DNA from: an uncultured Polaribacter sp.
Lineage (GTDB): Bacteria > Bacteroidota > Bacteroidia > Flavobacteriales > Flavobacteriaceae
Direction of reading: 5' to 3'
DNA length: 8,670 bases
Assembly (NCBI GenBank): GCA_937936695.1
Contig: CALHCK010000232.1
Location: 1 to 8,670 of the forward strand
Positions 1-5,763 of this stretch are shown here, piece after piece. Every line of letters starts with the position of its first letter. Positions within the stretch are counted from its first letter, which is position 1. A program made the position numbers and the translations under genes. Below the pieces are notes generated by a model that saw only the letters and a program-made list of their open reading frames with translations, made no database searches and had not been told where the DNA came from.

Positions 1-491
1 CTACCTCTTTCATATTTTTTTTTAATGTATTTATAAGGGTATTTAAAAGTGTATTTAGGCAATAGCATATTTTCTTGAATTGCTATCACGTCTGGGCTAT
101 AATCATCAATAAATTTTTTTATTTTCTGAGTTACATTCTTCTCCTTAGTCCATCCCCAATGATTAAACATTCTTACGTTGTAACTAACCAATTTTAAGTC
201 GTCATTTAAAGCAGAATTTTTGGCAGATAATTTATAAAAAGGAGATATTGCAAAAAAACTGATTACCAATATAGATAATGATAACAATAACTGTTTTTTT
301 AATTTAACTAACCAATCAATAAAAAAACAACCATTTATAATTAATAAAAAAGGAACTGACAAACTTAAAATAGCAAAAAAAGGAATGTTCTTAGGTGATA
401 TATAAGGTAAAGCAAATGAAAAGAGTAGAAGTAAGGCAAGTAATGTATTAACTAGATATAAAATTTTATCTAAAAAGGATAGTTTTTTCAT
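1..491 (-). CDS. Membrane-anchored endonuclease/exonuclease/phosphatase (EEP) family protein, 3' part outside window
   Basis: Translating the minus strand from the ATG at 491 gives an open frame of 163 codons that leaves the window at position 1, so the C-terminal half is missing. The first ~85 residues hold three hydrophobic segments (about 9-30, 36-58 and 67-84). The start of an EEP (DNase I-like) domain follows: LVSYNVRMFN at 101-110 with the conserved Asn105, and PDVIAIQE at 133-140 with the metal-binding Glu140. The later His/Asp motifs lie off the window. Basic residues at the N terminus and after segment 2 (KLKK, 64-67) suggest the catalytic domain faces the periplasm (inference). The substrate is unknown; the superfamily includes DNases, phosphoinositide phosphatases and sphingomyelinases. 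The start lies one base after the stop of the upstream rhomboid gene (TAG-C-ATG), so it looks like the fifth gene of the operon. The family call is firm, the substrate is open. Confidence 0.85.
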   Translation of the reverse strand, partial: MKKLSFLDKILYLVNTLLALLLLFSFALPYISPKNIPFFAILSLSVPFLLIINGCFFIDWLVKLKKQLLLSLSILVISFFAISPFYKLSAKNSALNDDLKLVSYNVRMFNHWGWTKEKNVTQKIKKFIDDYSPDVIAIQENMLLPKYTFKYPYKYIKKKYERG

Positions 492-492
492 G

Positions 493-1347
493 CTAGTTTT
501 TACCTTGTTTAAATAGAAAATCTTTCTCTTCTTTTGTTAAAGTGTCGTAACCAGATTTTCCTATTTTGTCTAAAATTTCATCTATTTTTTGTTGGTTTAC
601 AGATGTGTTTTTAACGGTTGATTTTTGTTTTTTAGGTGATTTATATACTGTTTTTAAAGGTTTTTTTTTGGGTTTAAAATAGTCTAAAATTTTATCTAAT
701 AAATTAATGTCTTTATTTGCAGCTTTGTTCACATATAAAAAACCAAATAGGGCACCACCCAAATGCGCAAAATGTCCGCCTGCATTATTACTAGATAAAG
801 CTAAAATGTCTAAACCTATCCAAAACGCTGCTAAATGCCAAAGTTTTACAAACCCAATAAAACGGATTTTAAATTGATAGTTAGGCATATATGTGGCAAT
901 ACCAACAAAAATGGCAGAAATACCTGCAGAAGCACCTACTAAAACAGTTTTCTTTCCTTCGAATAAAGGAAAATAATTTTGACTAATTAAAAATAAAAGT
1001 CCGCCAAAAACAGTACCTAAAATATAAAAGTATAATAATTGTTTTTCGGTAAAGTATTCTACAAATAAATTTCCAACAAAATACAACGCAATTAAATTAA
1101 ATAGAATATGTAAAAAATTAGCGTGTAAAAAGCCATAAGTGACAAGAGACCAAGGTTTTAAAAGCGTACTAGAAAAACTGTGGTCTAAAGCTAACCAATC
1201 TATAATTAAGCTGCTATTACTATTATATAAATCAGACAAAACACTTGCAAGTAACGTAAATAGAAACAAACCAATGTTTACATAAATTAGTTTTTCTACA
1301 ATGTTACCATTTATATACCGAGCCTTTATGTCGTTTATAAAACTCAT
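493..1347 (-). CDS. Rhomboid family intramembrane serine protease with C-terminal cytosolic tail
   Basis: A 284-residue polytopic membrane protein of the rhomboid family, whose members cut substrate transmembrane helices within the bilayer. The rhomboid signature is complete: the oxyanion-side HILFN (His80, Asn84), the nucleophile motif GASAG with Ser140, and the catalytic histidine in GHFAHLGG (His195). About six hydrophobic segments span residues 20-205. After the core comes a lysine-rich linker (about 225-246), then a compact tail at 254-280 (KIDEILDKIGKSGYD...) resembling the small DUF6576-type domain seen at the C terminus of Bacteroidota rhomboids (from memory). The start overlaps the stop of the second rhomboid gene by one base (TAATG), which implies translational coupling. 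The two rhomboids are clearly different in length, tail and loops, so this is an old paralogue pair and not a recent duplication. Substrates are unknown. Confidence 0.92.
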   Translation of the reverse strand: MSFINDIKARYINGNIVEKLIYVNIGLFLFTLLASVLSDLYNSNSSLIIDWLALDHSFSSTLLKPWSLVTYGFLHANFLHILFNLIALYFVGNLFVEYFTEKQLLYFYILGTVFGGLLFLISQNYFPLFEGKKTVLVGASAGISAIFVGIATYMPNYQFKIRFIGFVKLWHLAAFWIGLDILALSSNNAGGHFAHLGGALFGFLYVNKAANKDINLLDKILDYFKPKKKPLKTVYKSPKKQKSTVKNTSVNQQKIDEILDKIGKSGYDTLTKEEKDFLFKQGKN

Positions 1348-2078
1348 TAACTTATTTTAAATTGATTTTTTTTCCAATACCAAGCAATTAAAAAACCTAT
1401 TAAAGCACCTCCAATATGCGCAAAATGAGCAATGTTACCAACAGAGTATTTTGTCATCCCAAAAAATAAATCTCCTAATATCATAACAGGTATAAAGTAT
1501 TTTGCTGCAATAGGAACTGGGAAAAAGATTAACGCCATTTTAGCATCTTTAAAAAACAAACCAAAAGCTGCTAAAACTCCGTATACAGCACCAGATGCAC
1601 CTACAGCAGGTGTGTTGTATAAAGATGTTATTTTATTAAATTGCTCTTGTGTAATTGCATTAACAACTCTACTGTCATTAGTGCTGCCTTTTTCTAAAAT
1701 AGATAAGATTTCTGATTCTGATAAACCTGCATTTATAAAAAGTTCATAAACGCCATTAAATTGATAGTAATTAACAAGTGTATAAATAATACCTGCACCC
1801 AAACCTGCCGAAAAATAAAAAAAGATAAATTTATTTTTACCCCACATTTGCTCTAAAGGAGAACCAAAAGCCCACAAACCATACATATTAAACAAGATAT
1901 GGGCAAAACTACCATGCATAAACAAATGCGAAATGTATTGCCAAATACCAAAATGTTCATTTTTTGGAAAATGCAATGCAAGCATGTTGGTAAAATCTAA
2001 TTTTAAAAACTGAGGAACCAAAAAAACGATTACGTTAATTATAATTAAGTGTTTTATGGCATCTGTAAGTTTATTCAT
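1347..2078 (-). CDS. Rhomboid family intramembrane serine protease, core-only form with a loop insertion
   Basis: A 243-residue rhomboid protease. Motifs seen: WQYISHLFMHG (46-56) leading into HILFN (His60, Asn64), the nucleophile GASG with Ser162, and AHFAHIGGALIGF with catalytic His221. Hydrophobic segments fall near 10-27, 57-74, 83-103, 156-176, 180-205 and 214-234, so the six-helix core is complete. Between helices 3 and 4 there is an unusually long polar insertion (about 104-155, SESEILSILEKG... region) that the neighbouring rhomboid lacks. The protein ends soon after the last helix with a short basic tail. The start lies two bases after the mutL stop (TAA-CA-ATG), and its own stop overlaps the next rhomboid start, so translation of the three genes is probably linked. 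Both dyad residues are present, so it should be an active protease; the substrate cannot be inferred. Confidence 0.93.
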   Translation of the reverse strand: MNKLTDAIKHLIIINVIVFLVPQFLKLDFTNMLALHFPKNEHFGIWQYISHLFMHGSFAHILFNMYGLWAFGSPLEQMWGKNKFIFFYFSAGLGAGIIYTLVNYYQFNGVYELFINAGLSESEILSILEKGSTNDSRVVNAITQEQFNKITSLYNTPAVGASGAVYGVLAAFGLFFKDAKMALIFFPVPIAAKYFIPVMILGDLFFGMTKYSVGNIAHFAHIGGALIGFLIAWYWKKNQFKIS

Positions 2079-2080
2079 TG

Positions 2081-3895
2081 TTAGCTGTTAAATAAGTTGT
2101 CTATTTCTTTTAAAGTTAATGTTTTAAATGTCGATTTTCCAAAAGGAGAAATAGAAGGTTCTTTACAAGAAAATAAATCGTTTACTAAAGTTTCTTGTTC
2201 TTTTTCAGATAATTGTGTACCTGTTTTTATAGACAATGTTTTTGCAAATGACTTAGCCATAATATCAAAATGACTAAAACTTGCATCTGGTACTTCTAAA
2301 TCTATATTGTTTAATAATTCTTCTAAAACAATGGTTATTTTACTCTCGGTTACAGAAAGAGGTATCCCTTTTATGGTAACACTGTCTTTTGTAAATTCAT
2401 CAAAAGAAAAACCAGCATTTTCTAATTCTGTTTTAATAGTATAAATCATTTCTATTTCAGATGAAGAAAAAGAAATTTTAACAGGAAATAATAATTGTTG
2501 GCTATTGGCTTCTTTAACAGTAATGCTTTCTAAAAACTCTTCATACAAAATACGCTGATGCGCTAATGATTGATTGATTAAAACAGCACCAGATTTAATA
2601 GAACTCAGCAAATATTTACGCTGAATTTGAAATGTTTTTTGTGTTTTAACTTCTTGAGATGTATCAAAAAGTACTTCTTGTTTTTCTTCTACATCAAAAG
2701 CTGTAGAAGTATACAAAGCTTCCCAACTTTCAGTTTTTTTAGGTGTGTTAAACGAGTTAGAAATTGGCTTTTCTGTCTCTTGTTTAAAAGGATTAAAATT
2801 AGGATCTACTGTAATTTTTGGTGTTGTTGCAGTAGTTGTATTTTTATTAAAATGATATGGAGTATCTAAATTAGCATCTCTACTAAAATCTAAAACAGGT
2901 GCCACATTGTATTGCCCTAAACTGTGCTTAACAGTAGCTCTTAACATTGCATATAAAGCTTTTTCATTATCAAACTTTATTTCTGTTTTTGTAGGATGAA
3001 TATTAATATCTATTGTATTGGCAGGTACAGATAAATATAAAAAATAGGAGGGATGCGCTCCTTGCTCTAACAAACCATCAAAAGCGTTTACTACTGCATG
3101 GTTTAAATAAGAACTTTTTATAAATCTATCATTAACAAAAAAGAATTGCTCTCCTCTTTTTCTTTTAGAAAACTCTGGTTTTGCTACAAAACCCTCAATA
3201 GATAAAATGTCTGTTTGTTCGTTTATAGGTACTAATTTTTCATTCATTTTAGCACCAAAAATACTTACAATTCGTTTTCTTAAATTACTGCTTTTTAGAT
3301 GATATACTTCGTTGTTATTGTGATGAAGTAAAAATGAAATAGAAGGGTGTGCCAAAGCAACTCTTTGAAATTCGTCTATAATATGACGAGTTTCAACCGT
3401 ATCTGATTTTAAAAAGTTTCTTCGGGCAGGAATGTTATAAAATAAATTCTTTACAGCCAAACTAGTTCCTTTACTTGTAGAAACAAAATCTTGATTAATT
3501 ATTTTACTTCCTTCTATTTTTATACAAGTACCTAACTCTTCGTTTTCTTGTTTGGTTTTTAGCTCTACGTGAGCAATTGCAGCTATAGATGCTAGGGCTT
3601 CGCCTCTAAAACCTTTGGTACAAAGATTAAATAAATCTTCTGCTTTTTTAATTTTAGAAGTTGCATGACGCTCAAAAGACATTCTTGCATCTGTAGCACT
3701 CATGCCTTTACCGTTGTCTATTACCTGAATTAAAGTTTTACCAGCATCTTTTAATAGTAATTTAATGTTGTTAGCACCAGCATCTATAGCATTTTCTAAC
3801 AACTCTTTTACTACAGAAGCAGGACGTTGCACAACTTCTCCTGCTGCTATTTGGTTAGCAACATGATCTGGTAATAGCTGAATAATGTCTGACAT
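2081..3895 (-). CDS. mutL: DNA mismatch repair protein MutL
   Basis: A 604-residue MutL, a GHKL ATPase that links mismatch recognition by MutS to downstream strand removal. The N-terminal ATPase motifs are all present: NQIAAGEVVQRPASVVKE (14-31, general base Glu31), ENAIDAG (34-40, Mg-binding Asn35), DNGKGM (60-65), TKGFRGEAL (93-101) and the ATP-contacting lysine in HPTK (Lys303). A Thr/Asn-rich linker covers about 340-420, and a MutL C-terminal dimerisation domain about 421-604. The C-terminal endonuclease motifs are degraded: where nicking MutLs carry DQHAxxExxxxE this protein has NQSLAHQRILYE (441-452), and where they carry CPHGRP it has SPFGKS (583-588). It therefore probably cannot nick DNA itself (inference). 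The gene begins by a one-base overlap (TAATG) with the 91-residue gene upstream. Identity is certain from the N-terminal half. Confidence 0.97.
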   Translation of the reverse strand: MSDIIQLLPDHVANQIAAGEVVQRPASVVKELLENAIDAGANNIKLLLKDAGKTLIQVIDNGKGMSATDARMSFERHATSKIKKAEDLFNLCTKGFRGEALASIAAIAHVELKTKQENEELGTCIKIEGSKIINQDFVSTSKGTSLAVKNLFYNIPARRNFLKSDTVETRHIIDEFQRVALAHPSISFLLHHNNNEVYHLKSSNLRKRIVSIFGAKMNEKLVPINEQTDILSIEGFVAKPEFSKRKRGEQFFFVNDRFIKSSYLNHAVVNAFDGLLEQGAHPSYFLYLSVPANTIDINIHPTKTEIKFDNEKALYAMLRATVKHSLGQYNVAPVLDFSRDANLDTPYHFNKNTTTATTPKITVDPNFNPFKQETEKPISNSFNTPKKTESWEALYTSTAFDVEEKQEVLFDTSQEVKTQKTFQIQRKYLLSSIKSGAVLINQSLAHQRILYEEFLESITVKEANSQQLLFPVKISFSSSEIEMIYTIKTELENAGFSFDEFTKDSVTIKGIPLSVTESKITIVLEELLNNIDLEVPDASFSHFDIMAKSFAKTLSIKTGTQLSEKEQETLVNDLFSCKEPSISPFGKSTFKTLTLKEIDNLFNS

Positions 3896-4170
3896 TAATT
3901 TATTTTGAAAATAGAAAGGTCGAAATCTATAATGTATAAAAAGATAAATACTAAAATACTGATAATTATTAAAAGTGTTTTATTTACACTTTTATCAGGA
4001 TTTTTTAAGTCATCTATAGCATCATTAAATTTACCTTTAAGATTTCTGTTTTTACCAGCAGTTTTTCTGTACTGATCTAGTTTGTGTTCTATCTTAAAAG
4101 GATTTCCTTCTCCCTTATAATATCGGGGTTGATAATCAAATTTTTTATGTGTACGTTTTAAAAATCCCAT
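3895..4170 (-). CDS. Small single-pass membrane protein of unknown function, first gene of the mutL operon
   Basis: A 91-residue protein. Residues 1-62 are hydrophilic and strongly basic, with an aromatic/basic patch FDYQPRYYKGEGNPF (11-25) that looks like the conserved core. One transmembrane helix follows at about 64-81, then a ten-residue tail. The basic N-terminal part should stay in the cytoplasm. I recognise it as a short Bacteroidota family found between ribH and mutL, but I know no function. I recall some database entries of this length carrying the name 'riboflavin synthase subunit beta'; nothing here resembles lumazine or riboflavin synthase, which is the separate gene at 4310-4816, so such a name would come from neighbourhood only. 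The mutL start overlaps its stop by one base. A promoter candidate lies about 67 bases upstream of its ATG, making it the likely operon leader. Confidence 0.85.
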   Translation of the reverse strand: MGFLKRTHKKFDYQPRYYKGEGNPFKIEHKLDQYRKTAGKNRNLKGKFNDAIDDLKNPDKSVNKTLLIIISILVFIFLYIIDFDLSIFKIN

Positions 4171-4236
4171 AGTTTTAGAAATAATTGGTGGTTAATTTTA
4201 AAAAAAATAAAAAGTATACCAATTGTACTCATATTC

Positions 4237-4267
4237 CAAATTTAAAGAAATATTAGTAGTCTATCAA
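4237..4267 (-). promoter_or_regulatory. Flavobacterial-type promoter candidate for the mutL operon
   Basis: On the minus strand, TTG (4267-4265) is followed after 20 bases by TAAATTTG (4244-4237). This fits the Bacteroidota housekeeping consensus of TTG, about 17-23 bases, then TAnnTTTG. Transcription would begin near 4231, giving a leader of about 60 bases before the 91-residue gene. It is the only good match in the 139-base gap after ribH, and it suggests the mutL operon is expressed separately from ribH. Confidence 0.6.
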
Positions 4268-4309
4268 AAAAAGATATTTAAAGTATTCTTAATTTTAGTT
4301 TATTAACAA

Positions 4310-4816
4310 CTAAAAACCAATACTATCATTATTTCTATCAATAGTATTTATTGCAGCCATTTTAACAGCAGCTACAGCACATTCTATTCCTTTATTTCCA
4401 AGTTTACCTCCAGATCTGTCTATTGATTGTTGTTTGGTATTGTCTGTTAATACACAAAAAATTACAGGTACATCATATTTTAAATTTAAATCTATAATAC
4501 CTTGTGTAACTCCATCACAAACAAAATCAAAGTGTTTTGTTTCTCCTTGTATTACGTTTCCAATAGCTATAACGGCATCTACTTGCTGAGATAGTATCAT
4601 TTTTTTGCATCCATACACAAGCTCAAAACTACCAGGAACTTCCCAGTTAATAATGTTGTCTTTTGTAGCCCCACAGTCAATTAGTGTTTCTATAGCGCCT
4701 TTTTCTAAGTTTTTTGTAATTTCAGGATTCCATTCTGAAACAACAATCCCAAATCGAAAAGGTTTCGCATTTGGGATTGTTGCTTTATCATAATAAGATA
4801 AATTGGTTGTAGCCAT
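4310..4816 (-). CDS. ribH: 6,7-dimethyl-8-ribityllumazine synthase
   Basis: A 168-residue lumazine synthase, the penultimate enzyme of riboflavin synthesis. It condenses 5-amino-6-ribitylamino-uracil with 3,4-dihydroxy-2-butanone 4-phosphate, usually as a cytosolic pentamer or 60-mer. Motifs seen: VVSEWN (25-30) with the substrate-stacking aromatic Trp29, WEVPGSFEL (58-66), GNVIQGETKHFDFVC (86-100) with the phosphate-binding GET and catalytic His95, VLTDNT (122-127), and IDRSGGKLGNKG (132-143) with the phosphate-contacting Arg134. Length is normal with a short N-terminal extension. The TPR gene lies 50 bases upstream on the same strand and probably shares its transcript, although a hairpin sits in the gap. 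No FMN riboswitch-like leader is apparent. Codons 11-27 contain a striking inverted repeat, listed separately. Confidence 0.97.
   Translation of the reverse strand: MATTNLSYYDKATIPNAKPFRFGIVVSEWNPEITKNLEKGAIETLIDCGATKDNIINWEVPGSFELVYGCKKMILSQQVDAVIAIGNVIQGETKHFDFVCDGVTQGIIDLNLKYDVPVIFCVLTDNTKQQSIDRSGGKLGNKGIECAVAAVKMAAINTIDRNNDSIGF
4738..4786. repeat. Long inverted repeat inside the 5' coding part of ribH
   Basis: The arms CAACAATCCCAAAT (4741-4754) and ATTTGGGATTGTTG (4769-4782) are perfectly complementary over 14 bp. Inside them CGAAA (4755-4759) pairs with TTTCG (4763-4767), leaving the 3-base loop AGG and one bulged C (4768). Outside, AAA (4738-4740) pairs with TTT (4784-4786) across a bulged C (4783). 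The total is about 22 bp with two single-base bulges. In the ribH mRNA it covers nucleotides 31-79 of the reading frame, coding for the segment from Lys11 to Glu27. Confidence 0.9.
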
Positions 4817-4832
4817 ATTTTTATTTTTCTTT

Positions 4833-4864
4833 AATCAGGTTAACTAATTTTAAAGTTACTGATT
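4833..4864. repeat. Inverted repeat in the gap between the TPR gene and ribH
   Basis: AATCAG (4833-4838) and TAACT (4841-4845) pair with AGTTA (4854-4858) and CTGATT (4859-4864), giving 11 bp with a 2-base bulge (GT) and an 8-base AT loop. It begins just after the TPR stop codon in the transcript direction. On the minus strand no U-run follows it, so it does not look like an ordinary terminator. It may be a stability or processing hairpin that sets the ratio of the two genes. Confidence 0.55.
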
Positions 4865-4866
4865 TT

Positions 4867-5649
4867 TTATTGTTGTGCATATTTAGCTGCTGCAATAAAT
4901 TTTTCTATATCTCTACCTTGTTCAGATTTAGAAAAACTTTCTTTTATTTTTGTAAAAAAAGCTTCTGCTTTATCAAACTTTTTTAATTCCATTGCAATTT
5001 GTCCTGCCTTGTATAAAAATAAAGGAGTTGTAAAGTTATTTGCTTTTTTGTTAGCAGCATTTTCATAGTACTCTAAAGCATCTTCTGGTTGATTAATGTC
5101 TGCAAAAGCATCACCAATAGCTCCTAAAGAAACAGGACCTAACATTTCATCATCAGAATTAAATTTACTTAAAAACTCTATAGCTTTGTCATATTTTTTC
5201 ATTTGTAAGTAAGAAATACCAGCATAATAATTTGCTAAATTTCCTGCTTTTGTACCGCTATAAGAATCTGCAATATTTAAAAAACCATATTTTCCATCAG
5301 CACCTTCTAAACCTAAAGTTAATAAAGAATCTATACCAGAACCAGCAGTAGACGCCTCATTAAAATATTTTCTTGGGAAAGCCAATTCATTAGAAGCTTC
5401 TAACTCATTAGGCTCTACAATGTATCTATTATATCCTTGGTATGCTAAAAATACAACAACAATACCTACTAAAGCTAAAAATAATGGTTTGCTATTTTCT
5501 TCAATCCATTTTTCTGATTTAGAGGCAGTTTCATCTAAAGTATTAAACACTTCTGCAGTTGTACTATCCTCTACATTTATTGTTTCAACTTCTTCAACTT
5601 CAACTTCTGGTTTATTCTTTGGTTTGTATTTTTTCTTGTATGTAGCCAT
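4867..5649 (-). CDS. Membrane-anchored tetratricopeptide repeat protein
   Basis: A 260-residue protein with a highly charged N terminus: a basic stretch (MATYKKKYKPKNKP), then acidic 15-40. One transmembrane helix follows at about 56-72 (LFLALVGIVVVFLAYQG), then a long helical domain. At least three TPR-like units can be seen near 135-165 (YYAGISYLQMKKYDKAIEFL), 170-200 (GDAFADINQPEDALEYYENA) and 208-240 (LYKAGQIAMELKKFDKAEAFF). The charge pattern places the TPR domain in the periplasm. The layout resembles YfgM-type proteins, which work with periplasmic chaperones near the secretion machinery, but that link is inference. It is the first gene before ribH; a promoter box lies 24 bases upstream. 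The start is supported by that box and by the typical MATYKK opening. The specific role is unknown. Confidence 0.88.
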   Translation of the reverse strand: MATYKKKYKPKNKPEVEVEEVETINVEDSTTAEVFNTLDETASKSEKWIEENSKPLFLALVGIVVVFLAYQGYNRYIVEPNELEASNELAFPRKYFNEASTAGSGIDSLLTLGLEGADGKYGFLNIADSYSGTKAGNLANYYAGISYLQMKKYDKAIEFLSKFNSDDEMLGPVSLGAIGDAFADINQPEDALEYYENAANKKANNFTTPLFLYKAGQIAMELKKFDKAEAFFTKIKESFSKSEQGRDIEKFIAAAKYAQQ

Positions 5650-5672
5650 GTTTCCTTAAAAATTAGTGGCAG

Positions 5673-5680
5673 CAAAAATA
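5673..5680 (-). promoter_or_regulatory. -7 box for the TPR-ribH transcript
   Basis: On the minus strand TATTTTTG (5680-5673) matches TAnnTTTG exactly and is followed by CTGCC, giving a predicted leader of about 18-20 bases before the ATG at 5649. The -33 element is weak: only a run of T (TTTTAAAA) lies at the expected distance. Confidence 0.5.
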
Positions 5681-5710
5681 GTTTTTTTAATTGGATTTTA
5701 AAAGCGGTTA

Positions 5711-5750
5711 ATTCGCAAAATTTTCAATAATTTGCAAAACATTTTCAATA
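5711..5750. repeat. Imperfect tandem repeat upstream of recF
   Basis: Two adjacent units, ATTCGCAAAATTTTCAATA (5711-5729, 19 bases) and 5730-5750 (21 bases), differ by one C/T change and a 2-base CA insertion. Both carry AATTYGCAAAA followed by TTTTCAATA. The pair ends 13 bases before the recF ATG, where the recF promoter should lie. No exact TAnnTTTG box is present; each unit holds a version one base short (TAATTYG). Confidence 0.8.
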
Positions 5751-5763
5751 CCAAAAAATATTC

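Noticed and set aside
1432..1749. Plus-strand open frame opposite the second rhomboid gene
   Set aside because: It is a mirror frame of a well-supported rhomboid gene, has no family signature and no promoter or context of its own.
493..2078. Recent tandem duplication of the rhomboid gene
   Set aside because: The two proteins share the catalytic motifs but differ in length, loops, tail and most other residues, so they are old paralogues.
2627..2869. Plus-strand open frame opposite the mutL linker
   Set aside because: Its Phe/Cys-rich composition is what the reverse of a Lys/Thr/Glu-rich linker gives; there is no sign of a real protein.
3970..3994. 9-bp inverted repeat TAAAAGTGT / ACACTTTTA in the 91-residue gene
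   Set aside because: AT-rich, inside coding sequence for KSVNKTLL, without further structure around it; such repeats are expected at this base composition.
4293..4315. Inverted repeat TTTTAGTT / AACTAAAA around the ribH stop codon as a ribH terminator
   Set aside because: Only 8 bp with two G-C pairs, a 7-base loop and no U-run directly after it on the minus strand. It may end some transcripts, but the sequence does not support a firm call.
4817..4866. FMN riboswitch before ribH
   Set aside because: The gap is only 50 bases, far too short for an RFN element, and lacks its conserved GC-rich helices.
5650..5763. Replication origin or DnaA-box cluster beside recF
   Set aside because: No TTATCCACA-like boxes were seen in the 114-base gap and no dnaA or dnaN lies nearby; recF is not a sign of the origin here.
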